The notes under the pieces: model-generated
Database searches by the model: none
What the model was told of the DNA's origin: nothing
What the model saw: the letters and a program-made list of their open reading frames with translations, nothing else
Translations under genes and position numbers: made by a program
Shown here: piece after piece, positions 16,821-26,556 of the stretch
Position numbering within the stretch: the stretch's first letter is position 1
How the letters are laid out: each line of letters begins with the position of its first letter
From: Treponema sp.
GTDB lineage: Bacteria > Spirochaetota > Spirochaetia > Treponematales > Breznakiellaceae
DNA length: 53,200 nucleotides
Reading direction: 5' to 3'
Assembly (NCBI GenBank): GCA_009777995.1
Contig: WRKT01000014.1
Coordinates: 1-53,200, forward strand

Positions 16821-17332
16821 CGCATATAGGCAAAGGAATAATCCCGATGGGAATCATTATCCTTGCAGTCACGGCAAATCTTGGGGCCCAATCACTTGAG
16901 GATCTTCCGGGAATTAGGGAAAGGGCAGTTATATTACGAATAGTATCCCGTGTAATCGAAGGAAACCAGACAGTCAGTTGGGATTCCGAAAATATTAATA
17001 TTACAATTCCCGGGCGTCCTGTCGGCATCAAACTGGTAGGGTCTAACTTGGTCGTGGCAGTTCAATTTACCCCATTCCTGCGCCAAAGCGGACAGCATAC
17101 CCTTGTTGCCCAGGGTCAGATTTGGCTCAATACCCCGGATGGGGGAATCAGTTATTCATCCACAATGCAAACCATACCGTTGGAATTTATGGAACAAGTT
17201 TACTTTTTCCCTCTTGGACCCATGAGGGCTGAAAACGAACCCCTCATCGAAATCCAATTGGTCCTTGAGCCTTATTCAGAAAATGAGCGATCGGAGAGGG
17301 CAACACGCAGGAGAAACCAAAGTTCTCCATGA
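16817..17332 (+). CDS. Exported protein of unknown function in the sigma/anti-sigma operon
   Basis: A 171-residue protein with a signal peptide (about 1-24, GKGIIPMGIIILAVTANLGAQ). The mature part is predicted all-beta: RAVILRIVSRVIEGNQTVSWDSENINITIPGRPVGIKLVGSNLVVAVQF, then QIWLNTPDGGISYSSTMQTIPLEFMEQVYFFPLGP. I do not recognise the family. It overlaps the anti-sigma gene upstream and the TIG/transglutaminase lipoprotein downstream by 4 bp each, so all three are translationally coupled. A role as periplasmic modulator of the anti-sigma factor is possible but only inferred from position. Confidence 0.75.
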   Translation: MTHIGKGIIPMGIIILAVTANLGAQSLEDLPGIRERAVILRIVSRVIEGNQTVSWDSENINITIPGRPVGIKLVGSNLVVAVQFTPFLRQSGQHTLVAQGQIWLNTPDGGISYSSTMQTIPLEFMEQVYFFPLGPMRAENEPLIEIQLVLEPYSENERSERATRRRNQSSP

Positions 17333-18924
17333 GAAGACTAATATTTACAATTCTTTCCTGCATAATTTTCCTTCTTGCATGCAGCGAGCAAAACCCGATA
17401 ATTCATTCAATTAACCCAAGGATAGGCAGGATGGGAGACATTCTTGTCATTCACGGAAGCGGTTTCGGAGAGGATAGAAATCAATCTTATGTGAGCATCG
17501 CAGGAACGGCACCTGTCTCAGGCTCCTATATTTCCTGGAGCGACGGAGAAATCATTGTAAGATTACCTGAGTTTGGAGATGCAGGCCTAATTTATGTCCA
17601 CAGGGGAAACAATAGAAGCAACCCTGCACTATTTACCAATCAGGGAAGTTTACCCGCCCAATTGGATAATAACGAGAATAATGGACCAAGAATTACTTCA
17701 ATCGAGCCTGCTTCGGGTCCTATCGGCACTCTATTAACAATTCGCGGAAGCAATTTTGGCATTTCACGAAATAATAGCGGAGTATTTTTCGCCTGGCAAT
17801 CAGAATCGGGCCTCGAGGCCTTTGTTGAAGTCAGCGAAACGGAGTTTGGATATGATTTTTGGAGTGAAAGGGAAATCAGGGTAAGGGTTCCAAGCGGAGC
17901 TATAAGCGGAAATCTTGAGCTTAGGACACCGAGAGGTAATTCAAGACCCATTTCTTTTGATATTACCGGAATGCCGGGGACTAAGAGCTATAGGGATAGC
18001 AGAACATATACCTTCTCTTATAATGTTGATATTGATATTCTTTCGGCTTCAAGCCCAAACGACCTCTTTATCTGGATGCCCCAGCCTGCCCCATCTTCAT
18101 CCCAGCGTAATATTCGCCTTCTTTCACGAAGCCCTGATCCCTTTATAGAAAACCATAGGGGTACTTCCATTTTTCATTTAGTAAATACAGTTACAGGTAA
18201 TACCGAAGCGTTTAATCTGTCCTTTGCGATGGATACATATACTGTGGAAACAAATATTAGAGCTCAAGCTCCAATAAGACTTAATACACCCTCCCCCATT
18301 GGAGAAATCTATGTCCTTCCAAGTGCACTGATTCCTTCTGATGATCCAGACATTATTGCTTTATCTCGTCAGATCATCGGGAATGAACGTTTCCCCCTTG
18401 AGCAGGCAAGAAGAATCTATAATTGGCTCCTTGCCTCGGCAGGGGTGCAGATTCAACCCTTCCCCGGGGATATATTACAGGCCCTTGAAGAGAATCACTC
18501 TGATAATTACAGTGCAACCCTCCTTTTCTGTGCCCTTGCAAGGGCGGCAGGTATCCCTGTCATCCCTGTGGAAGGAGTGTTGGTTAACCGGCTCAGGGAA
18601 ACAAGCAGGCACTTTTGGGCCGAGTTTTGGTTGGACGGGTTCGGATGGGTACCTGTTGATCCTGCTCTTGGAGCAGGAGCGGCCCCGCCGAATTTCACCC
18701 TTCGTGAAGACCATGCCCAATACTACTTCGGAAACCTCGACAATATGAGGGTGGCATTTTCCAGAGGAGAACGCTTTCTTGCGCAGATGAGCCCGCAGGG
18801 GCGCAGCGTAATAAGCGGAAGGGATTTCTCCCTTCAGAGTCTATGGGAAGAAGCCGTCGGGGGAATACAGTCCTATTCTTCCGTCTGGAGTGATGTTATA
18901 ATTACAGGGATGAATGTTCAATGA
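17329..18924 (+). CDS. Lipoprotein with two IPT/TIG domains and a transglutaminase-like domain
   Basis: A 531-residue protein with a lipobox LLAC (C18). Two IPT/TIG immunoglobulin-like domains follow: about 25-105 (INPRIGRMGDILVIHGSGFG) and about 122-215 (SIEPASGPIGTLLTIRGSNFG), each with the usual G-D/T-x-L-x-I-x-G-S-x-F-G pattern. The C-terminal third is a transglutaminase-core domain with an intact triad: C401 (LLFCALARAAGIP), H428 (SRHFWAEFW) and D444 (WVPVDPALG). Such exported domains act as cysteine proteases or amide-cleaving enzymes, or bind envelope polymers. It is the last gene of the sigma/anti-sigma operon, which suggests envelope-stress control. A small hairpin (18917-18931) spans the stop codon. 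Confidence 0.86.
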   Translation: MRRLIFTILSCIIFLLACSEQNPIIHSINPRIGRMGDILVIHGSGFGEDRNQSYVSIAGTAPVSGSYISWSDGEIIVRLPEFGDAGLIYVHRGNNRSNPALFTNQGSLPAQLDNNENNGPRITSIEPASGPIGTLLTIRGSNFGISRNNSGVFFAWQSESGLEAFVEVSETEFGYDFWSEREIRVRVPSGAISGNLELRTPRGNSRPISFDITGMPGTKSYRDSRTYTFSYNVDIDILSASSPNDLFIWMPQPAPSSSQRNIRLLSRSPDPFIENHRGTSIFHLVNTVTGNTEAFNLSFAMDTYTVETNIRAQAPIRLNTPSPIGEIYVLPSALIPSDDPDIIALSRQIIGNERFPLEQARRIYNWLLASAGVQIQPFPGDILQALEENHSDNYSATLLFCALARAAGIPVIPVEGVLVNRLRETSRHFWAEFWLDGFGWVPVDPALGAGAAPPNFTLREDHAQYYFGNLDNMRVAFSRGERFLAQMSPQGRSVISGRDFSLQSLWEEAVGGIQSYSSVWSDVIITGMNVQ

Positions 18925-18973
18925 AATTGAACTAGTCAGTAAACTGAACTACTAATGAGAGGAGGCCCGTTTT

Positions 18974-19657
18974 ATGGTTACTGTTATTTCTCTTGGAGGC
19001 TCCATAGTTGCACCTGAAGGTGTGGATGAAGATTTTTTAAAGAAGTTTACAGCTCTTATAGGTGATTTTCTTTCGCGTGATGATAAGCAGCGTTTTATAC
19101 TTGTTGTCGGCGGCGGAGGACCTGCAAGGTCATATCAGAATGCCTATAGGAATATATCCTCTGCTCCTATAGATGAGCAAGCGGATTGGATTGGAATAAT
19201 GGCAACTCGTCTGAACGCCCAATTAGTAAAGGCAGTAATGGGAGAATGGTGTACCCAGGATTTAGTGATAGATCCTACAAGAGTTGAGCCATTGATGGGG
19301 CGTGTCCTTGTCGCAGCAGGCTGGAAACCCGGCTTCTCTTCGGATTATGACGCAGTATTATTGGCAGAGCGATTTCAAGCGGGAATGGTAATAAACCTTT
19401 CAAATATCGAGAAGGTTTATACCGATGACCCAAAGAAAAACCCGGATGCAAAGCCCATTGACAGCATTTCATGGGTGGATTTTTGTGCCATGGTAGGAGA
19501 CGAATGGGTTCCGGGAAAGAATGTTCCCTTTGACCCGATTGCAAGCAAACATGCTTCTAAAATGGGTTTGAAAGTAATATGCGCTGCAGGGAGGGACCTC
19601 GAAAATCTAAAAAAGATACTCGCAGGTGAAGAGTTTACAGGGACGACTATAAGTTAA
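18974..19657 (+). CDS. pyrH: Uridylate kinase (archaeal-type UMP kinase)
   Basis: A 227-residue amino-acid-kinase-fold enzyme that phosphorylates UMP to UDP. The motifs are [14 protein letters not shown] (phosphate loop), [33 protein letters not shown], and [24 protein letters not shown] near the ATP site. The motif set and the short length match the archaeal/spirochaete subgroup rather than the ~240-residue GTP-regulated enterobacterial enzyme. GAGAGGAGG lies 8 nt before the ATG. A weak promoter, TTGAAC-17-TACTAA (18928-18956), may precede it. pfp follows 16 bp later. Confidence 0.92.
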   Translation: MVTVISLGGSIVAPEGVDEDFLKKFTALIGDFLSRDDKQRFILVVGGGGPARSYQNAYRNISSAPIDEQADWIGIMATRLNAQLVKAVMGEWCTQDLVIDPTRVEPLMGRVLVAAGWKPGFSSDYDAVLLAERFQAGMVINLSNIEKVYTDDPKKNPDAKPIDSISWVDFCAMVGDEWVPGKNVPFDPIASKHASKMGLKVICAAGRDLENLKKILAGEEFTGTTIS

Positions 19658-19673
19658 TTCGAGGAGTAGTAAA

Positions 19674-21332
19674 ATGGACATATCAGAATTACAAAAAGAA
19701 AGGTATCAATATAAACCAAAACTTCCCAATTCCTTGCTTGGAGAAGTTTCATCAATTTCAGTAGAAAAGGGTGCGCCAACAGATTCCATTTCCGACAGAC
19801 AGGCACTAAAAGAAATATTTAAGCATACTTACGGAAAGCCTCTAATTGAGTTTAAATCAGGACAAAATGACTCCCTCCTTGCCGCCCTTAAAGTCGCAGT
19901 AATTCTTTCAGGGGGGCAGGCTCCGGGCGGACATAATGTTATAGCAGGGCTATATGACGGCCTAAAAAAAGGAAATCCCGCATCGATGCTCTACGGTTAT
20001 CTCGGAGGCCCCGGCGGGCTTTTGCAAAATAAAACAATAGAGTTAACAAAAGATATTATTGATAAGTATAGGAATACCGGGGGCTTCGATATAATCGGTT
20101 CAGGACGTACTAAAATTGAAACAGAAGAGCAATTTGCAACTTCCCTTGAAAATGCAAAGAAGCTCGGTCTAAATGCCATAGTAATTATTGGCGGAGATGA
20201 TTCAAATACAAACGCCGCATTGCTCGCAGAATATTTTATTGATAAGGGAAGTTCCATACAGGTAATAGGCTGTCCAAAGACCATAGACGGAGACTTAAAA
20301 AATGAACATATAGAAACTTCCTTTGGTTTTGATACGGCATGTAAAACATACAGTGAATTGATTGGCAATATTGGCCGCGACGCTAACAGCGCAAAGAAGT
20401 ACTGGCACTTCATTAAGCTTATGGGCAGAGCTGCTAGTCATATTGCCTTAGAATGCGCACTTCAAACCCAACCAAATATTTGCATAATATCTGAAGAAGT
20501 TGAAGAAAAGAAATATTCTCTTAAGCAGGTAGTGGAAGAGATCTGTAATTCCATAATTAAAAGAGCAGAAAACGGAGAAGACTTTGGTTTAATACTAATC
20601 CCTGAAGGGCTGGTAGAATTTATCCCTGAGATGAAACAGCTAATAGGTGAGTTAAACGACATTATGTCCTTGAAACAGAAAGAGTTTTCAAAATCAACTT
20701 CATTGGACTCTTCTATTTCCCTGCTTGAAAAAGATTTGTCAACCGGATCATACGCATTAATTAAATCTTTACCTGCCGATATTGCATCACAGCTTCTTAT
20801 GGATAGAGACCCGCATGGTAATGTGCAGGTTTCTCGTATAGAGACAGAGAAACTGCTCATGGAAATGACTGAAATTCGTCTTGAAGAGCTTAAAAAAGAA
20901 GGTAAGTATAAGGGGAAATTTTCTTCTCTCGGTCATTTCTTTGGTTATGAAGGACGCTGTGCCTTCCCGTCTAATTTTGATGCAGATTACTGCTATTCTC
21001 TCGGGTATAGTGCCTTTGTACTTATTGCTTCAGGGTTAACCGGATATATTTCAAGCGTAAGGAATCTTTCGAAAGATGCAAACGATTGGATAGCAGGGGG
21101 AGTTCCCCTTACAATGATGATGAACCTCGAGCAGCGTCATGGATCTAAGAAGCCTGTAATTAAGAAAGCTCTTGTTGATCTTAAAGGTGCACCTTTTAAG
21201 TCATTTACCGGCAGCAGGGAAGTATGGGCAGTTAAGACAAGTTATCTCTGCCCCGGTGCAATTCAATACTATGGCCCTGCAAATATTTGCGACTATGGGA
21301 CAAAAACACTATACTTAGAGCAGCAACCATGA
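19674..21332 (+). CDS. pfp: Diphosphate-fructose-6-phosphate 1-phosphotransferase (PPi-PFK)
   Basis: A 552-residue long-form phosphofructokinase that uses pyrophosphate instead of ATP. The PPi signature is visible: GGDDSNT (about 173-179) with the second Asp that excludes ATP, and PKTIDGDLK (about 201) with the lysine that binds PPi. [21 protein letters not shown] and [16 protein letters not shown] complete the active site. The length matches the plant-beta-subunit-like clade II enzymes found in Treponema and Borrelia. It is reversible, serving glycolysis and gluconeogenesis at lower ATP cost. GGAG lies 7 nt before the ATG, and the next gene overlaps by 4 bp. Confidence 0.95.
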   Translation: MDISELQKERYQYKPKLPNSLLGEVSSISVEKGAPTDSISDRQALKEIFKHTYGKPLIEFKSGQNDSLLAALKVAVILSGGQAPGGHNVIAGLYDGLKKGNPASMLYGYLGGPGGLLQNKTIELTKDIIDKYRNTGGFDIIGSGRTKIETEEQFATSLENAKKLGLNAIVIIGGDDSNTNAALLAEYFIDKGSSIQVIGCPKTIDGDLKNEHIETSFGFDTACKTYSELIGNIGRDANSAKKYWHFIKLMGRAASHIALECALQTQPNICIISEEVEEKKYSLKQVVEEICNSIIKRAENGEDFGLILIPEGLVEFIPEMKQLIGELNDIMSLKQKEFSKSTSLDSSISLLEKDLSTGSYALIKSLPADIASQLLMDRDPHGNVQVSRIETEKLLMEMTEIRLEELKKEGKYKGKFSSLGHFFGYEGRCAFPSNFDADYCYSLGYSAFVLIASGLTGYISSVRNLSKDANDWIAGGVPLTMMMNLEQRHGSKKPVIKKALVDLKGAPFKSFTGSREVWAVKTSYLCPGAIQYYGPANICDYGTKTLYLEQQP

Positions 21333-23359
21333 AACAAAAGGCATTTTTTATTTTTACTCTTTTCATCTTATCTTCTTCTTTACTTTATTCTCAGTCTTCA
21401 AGTGATTTATCGCAGGCTTCCCGGAACCTGCCCTTAAGGCGTGTCTCAATTTTGTCATCCGGCATCGGATTTTTTGAGCATTCGGGAACAATAACCGGGG
21501 CAGGAGAAGTGAGCTTATTATTTGATGCAAGTGTCATGAATGATGTACTTTCATCCCTTGTTTTAAATGATCCTGCATCCTCTTCTCCGTCATTGCTCTA
21601 TAATTCTGAGGGGAGTCTTTGGAGAAGTTTAAGAAGCTTAAGAGTTGATTTGGCAGGAAACCCGGGATTTGCAGAGATCCTTGGCAGTCAGAGGGGAGAA
21701 GAAATTGAAGTATATGCACCTGAGCAAATTTTAGGCAGGATAATTGGTGTTGAATATAGGCATCATACTACAGGGCAGTTCTTTGCAAGCATACCTTGGC
21801 TCATTGTTCTAACTTCTCGCGGAATCAGCTCTATTCCGGTAGAAGAAATCAGGTCATTCAGGTTTTTTAACGATGAGTTGAACTCTGATCTATTAAGGGC
21901 TCTTGATCTCCTTGCATCGTCACATGACGAATTAAATCAAAATATAAGGGTAGTTCTAGACGGTCAGGGAAGCCGTGCCGTATCTATAAGTTATGTTATC
22001 CCTTCAGCAGTATGGAAGGTTTCCTATCGTCTGGATCTGAGCGGAACAAGGCCTTTTCTTCAAGGCTGGGCGATTGTTGACAATGACAGTGACACCGACT
22101 GGGAAGGAGTGGAGCTCTCCCTTCTAACAGGAAGACCTGTTTCCTTTATCCAAATGCTCTACCCCCCTTACAGGGTTTTCCGCCCGGTACTCCCGCTTTC
22201 GATCGCAGGCATTGCCGAAAGCGCAGTTCATGATTCTGCACTTACTTCCAGGCAGTTTAGCGGCATGGCATATGAGCAAGCGGAAATGTTATACATGGCC
22301 GAAGATTCTGCACCTGCCATGATGAGAGCTGCCCCTACAATGTCGGCCCCTGTTCTTCAAGGCGGCGGTGCGCTTGAAACTGCGGGGGTAAGAGAAGCAG
22401 GTGATCAGTTTGAGTTTACAATCAGAAGCCCTGTAACCTTACCAAGACGGCAGAGTGCTATGCTGCCGCTCGTTGAAGGAAATCTTACAGCCGAAAGGAC
22501 ATTGATTTTTCAGGGAACGAGGGTTAGGAGAGGTGAAACGATTAATCCTCAGATTAGTGTAGAAATTACAAATACCCTTGGAATGGGTCTTCCTGCAGGG
22601 CCGATTACAGTATTTGACGGAGGAACCTACGCAGGAGATGCCCTCCTTGAGTTCCTTCCCGAAAACGAGAAGCGATTAATTTCCTTTGGGGAAGATCTTT
22701 CTGTCACAGGAAGCGGCCGTTCATCGGGATCACGTTTTATTACGGGGGTGAGTATCTCAGGCGGAGTGATGACAGTTAACCGCAGACAGAGGGATGAATG
22801 GGTTTATACCATTAGAAATGCCTCAGGTGAAAATAAGAGGATAATTATTGAACATCCTATCACAGGAGGTTCTGAGCTAACCCTGCCTGCTCATGCAGAT
22901 GAGCAGACAGCTAACCTTTATAGATTTAATCAAAACCTAAGGGCAAGAGATACTTTAATTTTCACAGTGAGGGAAGAAACTCCTATTTTTGAAAGGATAA
23001 CCCTGTCACAAATGAGACCTGAAGTTTTCATCTCTTATTCAACTAATACCGAAATTCCTGCAAACGTGAGGTCTGCTCTATCAAGGGCAATTGAGCTTCG
23101 CAGAGTTCTTGACAATGCTGAACAGAACCGCAGCCGGCTTGAATCTGAACGTACAATGCTATTCTCCGAACAGGACAGGATACGTCGTAACCTTGAAGCA
23201 GTTGGTGCTCAGAGTACTCAGGGACAGGAATATCTGCGGCGAATGACAGCTCTTGACATTGACATTGACAATATAAACAGGAGTATCACAGAAGCATTGA
23301 ACGAAAGCAGAAGGGCAAGAAGTGAGTATGATTCTTATATTGCTGCAATTGAGATTTAG
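21329..23359 (+). CDS. Exported DUF4139-family protein
   Basis: A 676-residue protein with a signal peptide ([20 protein letters not shown] then SQ). The frame is open from 21287 but the ATG at 21329, overlapping the pfp stop (ATGA), gives a clean signal sequence, so I use it. The body matches the DUF4139 pattern of surface or periplasmic beta-rich proteins: [17 protein letters not shown] near the N-terminus, a middle [39 protein letters not shown], and the late [10 protein letters not shown]. The last ~100 residues ([29 protein letters not shown] onward) are a predicted coiled coil. Function is unknown; the linkage to pfp is probably only transcriptional. Confidence 0.85.
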   Translation: MKQKAFFIFTLFILSSSLLYSQSSSDLSQASRNLPLRRVSILSSGIGFFEHSGTITGAGEVSLLFDASVMNDVLSSLVLNDPASSSPSLLYNSEGSLWRSLRSLRVDLAGNPGFAEILGSQRGEEIEVYAPEQILGRIIGVEYRHHTTGQFFASIPWLIVLTSRGISSIPVEEIRSFRFFNDELNSDLLRALDLLASSHDELNQNIRVVLDGQGSRAVSISYVIPSAVWKVSYRLDLSGTRPFLQGWAIVDNDSDTDWEGVELSLLTGRPVSFIQMLYPPYRVFRPVLPLSIAGIAESAVHDSALTSRQFSGMAYEQAEMLYMAEDSAPAMMRAAPTMSAPVLQGGGALETAGVREAGDQFEFTIRSPVTLPRRQSAMLPLVEGNLTAERTLIFQGTRVRRGETINPQISVEITNTLGMGLPAGPITVFDGGTYAGDALLEFLPENEKRLISFGEDLSVTGSGRSSGSRFITGVSISGGVMTVNRRQRDEWVYTIRNASGENKRIIIEHPITGGSELTLPAHADEQTANLYRFNQNLRARDTLIFTVREETPIFERITLSQMRPEVFISYSTNTEIPANVRSALSRAIELRRVLDNAEQNRSRLESERTMLFSEQDRIRRNLEAVGAQSTQGQEYLRRMTALDIDIDNINRSITEALNESRRARSEYDSYIAAIEI

Positions 23360-23365
23360 TTTGAC

Positions 23366-24241
23366 TTAGCGAACTCGTTTCAAAGAGGCGATATAGATAA
23401 TAGCCGCTGCCCATATAAAACCAAAGGCAATAAAGTTTTGTACAGGAAATGATTCACGAAAAATTAAAAGACCTGTAAGGAATGTCAAAGTAGGAGATAT
23501 AAACTGAATAAAACCCATTGTTGACAGAGGGAGCATCCTTGCTCCCTTTGCAAATAGATAGAGGGGAAGGGAAGTTGCAACTCCGCTAAGAATGAGTATT
23601 ACAATAGTTGATATAGGAAGTACCGTAATATAATTTTGCACATTCTGCCCGCCTTCAAAAACAATAAACAAAAGAAAAAGACCTATTGGTGAAGCAAGCA
23701 ATGTTTCAACTCCAAGGGATTCTAATGCAGAAAGATTGACTGTCTTCTTAATAAAGCCATAAATTGCAAATGTAATAGCAAGACATAATGATATCCATGG
23801 AAGGCGCCCTGTAAGTATTGTAAGAATTAAAACACCGATAAAGGCCAGTGAAAACGAGACAATTTGCATGAGTCTTAGTTTTTCTTTTAGGATAATTATG
23901 CCCATTGCTATCGAAAATAAGGGATTAATATAGTACCCAAGGGCTGCTTCTATGGTATATCCGCCTGTCACAGCCCATATATAAAGACCCCAATTAAATG
24001 TGACAAGAATAGAAGCTATTATCATGCCGGTTCTTGTTTTTTTATTCTTATAAAATTTAAGCCATGACCTGTTTCCGGCAATAAGCAGAACAAGACCAAC
24101 AGAAAGCAATGAGAAAATTATTCTAAAGCCGAGTATATGTATGGGATTTATTGCAGAGAGCAATCTCCAGTAAATCGGTAAAAAACCCCATACAAGATAC
24201 GCCGAAACAGCAAAGAAAACCCCTTTGCCGAAATTACTCAT
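23366..24241 (-). CDS. rarD: RarD-type EamA-family transporter
   Basis: A 291-residue membrane protein with ten predicted helices in two EamA repeats. It opens with GVFFAVSAYLVWGFLPIYWRLL, characteristic of the RarD subgroup (chloramphenicol-sensitivity protein), and the middle contains NWGLYIWAVTGGYTIEAALGYYINPL, another RarD hallmark. The true substrate is not established for the family. Its ATG overlaps the dipeptidase stop by 4 bp, so the two are coupled. It converges on the DUF4139 gene with only 6 bp between stops and no obvious terminator. Confidence 0.88.
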   Translation of the reverse strand: MSNFGKGVFFAVSAYLVWGFLPIYWRLLSAINPIHILGFRIIFSLLSVGLVLLIAGNRSWLKFYKNKKTRTGMIIASILVTFNWGLYIWAVTGGYTIEAALGYYINPLFSIAMGIIILKEKLRLMQIVSFSLAFIGVLILTILTGRLPWISLCLAITFAIYGFIKKTVNLSALESLGVETLLASPIGLFLLFIVFEGGQNVQNYITVLPISTIVILILSGVATSLPLYLFAKGARMLPLSTMGFIQFISPTLTFLTGLLIFRESFPVQNFIAFGFIWAAAIIYIASLKRVR

Positions 24242-25290
24242 TTATCCCAGGCTTCCAGTACTCTCAAGAAATTGCCGTAAAATATTTTTTCGATTCTCTT
24301 ATCGCTATACCCGCGTTTTTTTAACTCATCTTCAAGGACAGGATAATAATCACTGCCTGTAACGCCGTCGGGTGCTGCAGGAATACCATCGAAATCAGAG
24401 CCCAGGGCTAAGCAATCCTCCCCTGCAATATTTATCATATAGTCAATATGATCTGCAATGATTGTGTGGGGGACAGGAACCGATATCTTGGGCGACCTTG
24501 TTAAAATGTCAGAGACTGTAATGCTTGCAGGAGGCGGATTATTCGCACGAGCTTCCATATAGGCGAGACGGTAAGGCTCACTTAAAAAGGAAGAAGCAAA
24601 GTTTATACCCACAACAGCACCGCTCTCTCCAAGGGCCTTTAATTGATCGTCATTTAAATTACGTTTTGCTCCGCAGATACTTAGAGCGCAGGAATGTGAA
24701 GCAATTATCGGTTTCTTGGATCTCTTAATTACATCCCAAAAAGCGGCAACAGAGGAATGGGAAACATCTGGGATGATTCCAAGATCGTTCATTGCATCCA
24801 CTACCTTTTCTCCGAAACTGCTGAGTCCCCGCCCTGTATCAACCTTAAAATCCCCTGTGCCTGTGCAGGACTCAATCCAGGACATATTCTGGCTGTGCAC
24901 CAGAGTCATAATCCGAACCTTTCTCTGCCTTAATTCCTTTAACTTATCAAGAGAATCTTCAATGGCAAGTCCGTTTTCAATAGCAGACATTATGCCAACC
25001 TTTTCTCCCTGTAAGACCGATTTTAATTCAGCTGCATTTTCAACATGAATTAAATCCTCATGAGAAGATGAAAATGCATCAACCGCATCAAGTCCCTTTG
25101 CTGCACAGAGAAAGGCCTTATCGTGTTCGGTATTTGGCGGAATATAAACTGCAAAGACCTGCAGCCCTACCCTTCCCTTCTTGAGCCTGGGTAAATCAAC
25201 ATGAACTCCGTCTGTAGATACTCGGAGATCCTTTCCATCCATGATATGAAATATGGAATCACAGTGGAGATCTATAACTTTATGAGCCAT
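24238..25290 (-). CDS. Membrane dipeptidase-type metallopeptidase (M19 family)
   Basis: A 350-residue zinc dipeptidase of the renal dipeptidase (M19) family. Visible ligands are H9-x-D11 in DLHCDS, the glutamate in SAIENGLAIED, and histidines in PDVSHSSVAAFW and IIASHSCAL, with D in ALGSDFDGI. The frame extends upstream to 25329, but AAAGGAGG immediately precedes the ATG at 25290, which gives the normal N-terminus. There is no signal peptide, so it is likely cytoplasmic and cleaves imported dipeptides. It is coupled to the rarD-like gene and lies 38 bp after the OmpA-type gene. Confidence 0.93.
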   Translation of the reverse strand: MAHKVIDLHCDSIFHIMDGKDLRVSTDGVHVDLPRLKKGRVGLQVFAVYIPPNTEHDKAFLCAAKGLDAVDAFSSSHEDLIHVENAAELKSVLQGEKVGIMSAIENGLAIEDSLDKLKELRQRKVRIMTLVHSQNMSWIESCTGTGDFKVDTGRGLSSFGEKVVDAMNDLGIIPDVSHSSVAAFWDVIKRSKKPIIASHSCALSICGAKRNLNDDQLKALGESGAVVGINFASSFLSEPYRLAYMEARANNPPPASITVSDILTRSPKISVPVPHTIIADHIDYMINIAGEDCLALGSDFDGIPAAPDGVTGSDYYPVLEDELKKRGYSDKRIEKIFYGNFLRVLEAWDK

Positions 25291-25328
25291 ATCATCCTCC
25301 TTTGGCAACTGTACCACGGATGGGCCCA

Positions 25329-26525
25329 TTATTCAAGGATGGTTATCTCTACGCGGCGATTATTATTTCTTCCTGCTTCGGTTGAATTATCATCTATTGG
25401 TACGGTTCCTCCCCAGCCCTTATAGATAAAACGGTCTGCACTTATTCCCCTTTGTACCAGCTCGTCAATCATACACCTTGCCCTCTCTATAGATAGTTCC
25501 ATTTCCCCGGCAGGGCGGCCGACAGCGGCAGTATGACCATCCACAAGGAAATTCCTGTCGGGTATCTGCTTTAGGGCGGCGGCGATCAGATCAAGGCGGT
25601 ATCTTTCTTCCGGGAGGAACTCAGGTGAATCGGGGGCAAAGCGGATATCTCTTATCGTGAGGCGTATTCCTTCCGGCAGGTGAACCACATCAGCATCAGG
25701 GATATTAATAGTTGCAGCAACTTCAACCCTATTCATTGGTATTATTCCCTCTCCGAATGTCAGGGTGAATCCTGCAAACCTGATAGTGGAATTATCCAAT
25801 AGGGTATATGTCACATCAAGGGTATCTCTCATAAAAACCAATAGCCCGTCATCAACTCGTACGAGGATATCAACATTATGACTGCCCTGTACTTCCAAGA
25901 AATCATTTTCCTCAATAGAGCCATTATTTCCGTTAGTACCATAATTACGATATCTGCTTGCATAACCGGCATTAATCCTATGGACAAGCATATCTCTATA
26001 AACTTCAATTCCACGATACTCATACTCGGCAACGAAGGGAATAATCAGGGGATTGCCTGTATTAAGAGGATCTGTTGCCCTGCTCCCCGGTGCCTGCCAT
26101 TTATCACCGGGTCTTAGCGGTCTGGAGGGAAAAGTTGGAAAGTTACGCAGTCTTGGGAAGCCTTTATCATTTTGAATCATTATTGCACCGTTTTGCATAA
26201 GCTCAAAACTTACAGGGACAATATCATCAACTCCCCTTGCAATCCGGACTGCATCCCGCATTGTATTCTGCATTACAAAAAAATTTCCCTGATATAATGC
26301 GCTTCCATTTGTGCTTGGAAGAATTGTTGCCCTAAGCTCTTGATATACAAGGCCCGTATACCTGCCGTTATCAAATCTGCGCCAATCGGAACGCTCTACT
26401 ATGGAGTAAGCACCTGTATCTGCAATGGTAATTATGGAGGGCATCGAAGCACTTTGAGAGAAAGATAAACTTTTTGACCCAAAAATCCCGATAATGCATA
26501 GGCTTATGAAAAAGAATTTTCTCAT
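25329..26525 (-). CDS. OmpA-family envelope protein
   Basis: A 398-residue exported protein: signal peptide about 1-24 (FFFISLCIIGIFGSKSLSFSQ), a long N-terminal beta-rich region without recognised domain, and a C-terminal OmpA peptidoglycan-binding domain. The latter carries FLVDGHTAAVGRPAGEMELSIERARCMIDELVQRGI and GRNNNRRVEI with the conserved D/R pair that binds meso- or L-Orn-type peptide. It likely tethers the outer envelope to peptidoglycan. The N-terminal half mentions no porin barrel; a periplasmic or outer-membrane-associated location is inferred. Only GGA precedes its ATG. The ABC exporter gene lies 31 bp upstream on the same strand. Confidence 0.86.
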   Translation of the reverse strand: MRKFFFISLCIIGIFGSKSLSFSQSASMPSIITIADTGAYSIVERSDWRRFDNGRYTGLVYQELRATILPSTNGSALYQGNFFVMQNTMRDAVRIARGVDDIVPVSFELMQNGAIMIQNDKGFPRLRNFPTFPSRPLRPGDKWQAPGSRATDPLNTGNPLIIPFVAEYEYRGIEVYRDMLVHRINAGYASRYRNYGTNGNNGSIEENDFLEVQGSHNVDILVRVDDGLLVFMRDTLDVTYTLLDNSTIRFAGFTLTFGEGIIPMNRVEVAATINIPDADVVHLPEGIRLTIRDIRFAPDSPEFLPEERYRLDLIAAALKQIPDRNFLVDGHTAAVGRPAGEMELSIERARCMIDELVQRGISADRFIYKGWGGTVPIDDNSTEAGRNNNRRVEITILE

Positions 26526-26556
26526 ATTCCATTATCGGGATAATTAGAATGGCCTT

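Noticed and set aside
18341..18748. A 135-codon plus-strand open frame in another phase
   Set aside because: It lies wholly inside the TIG/transglutaminase gene, whose catalytic triad is intact in the main frame.
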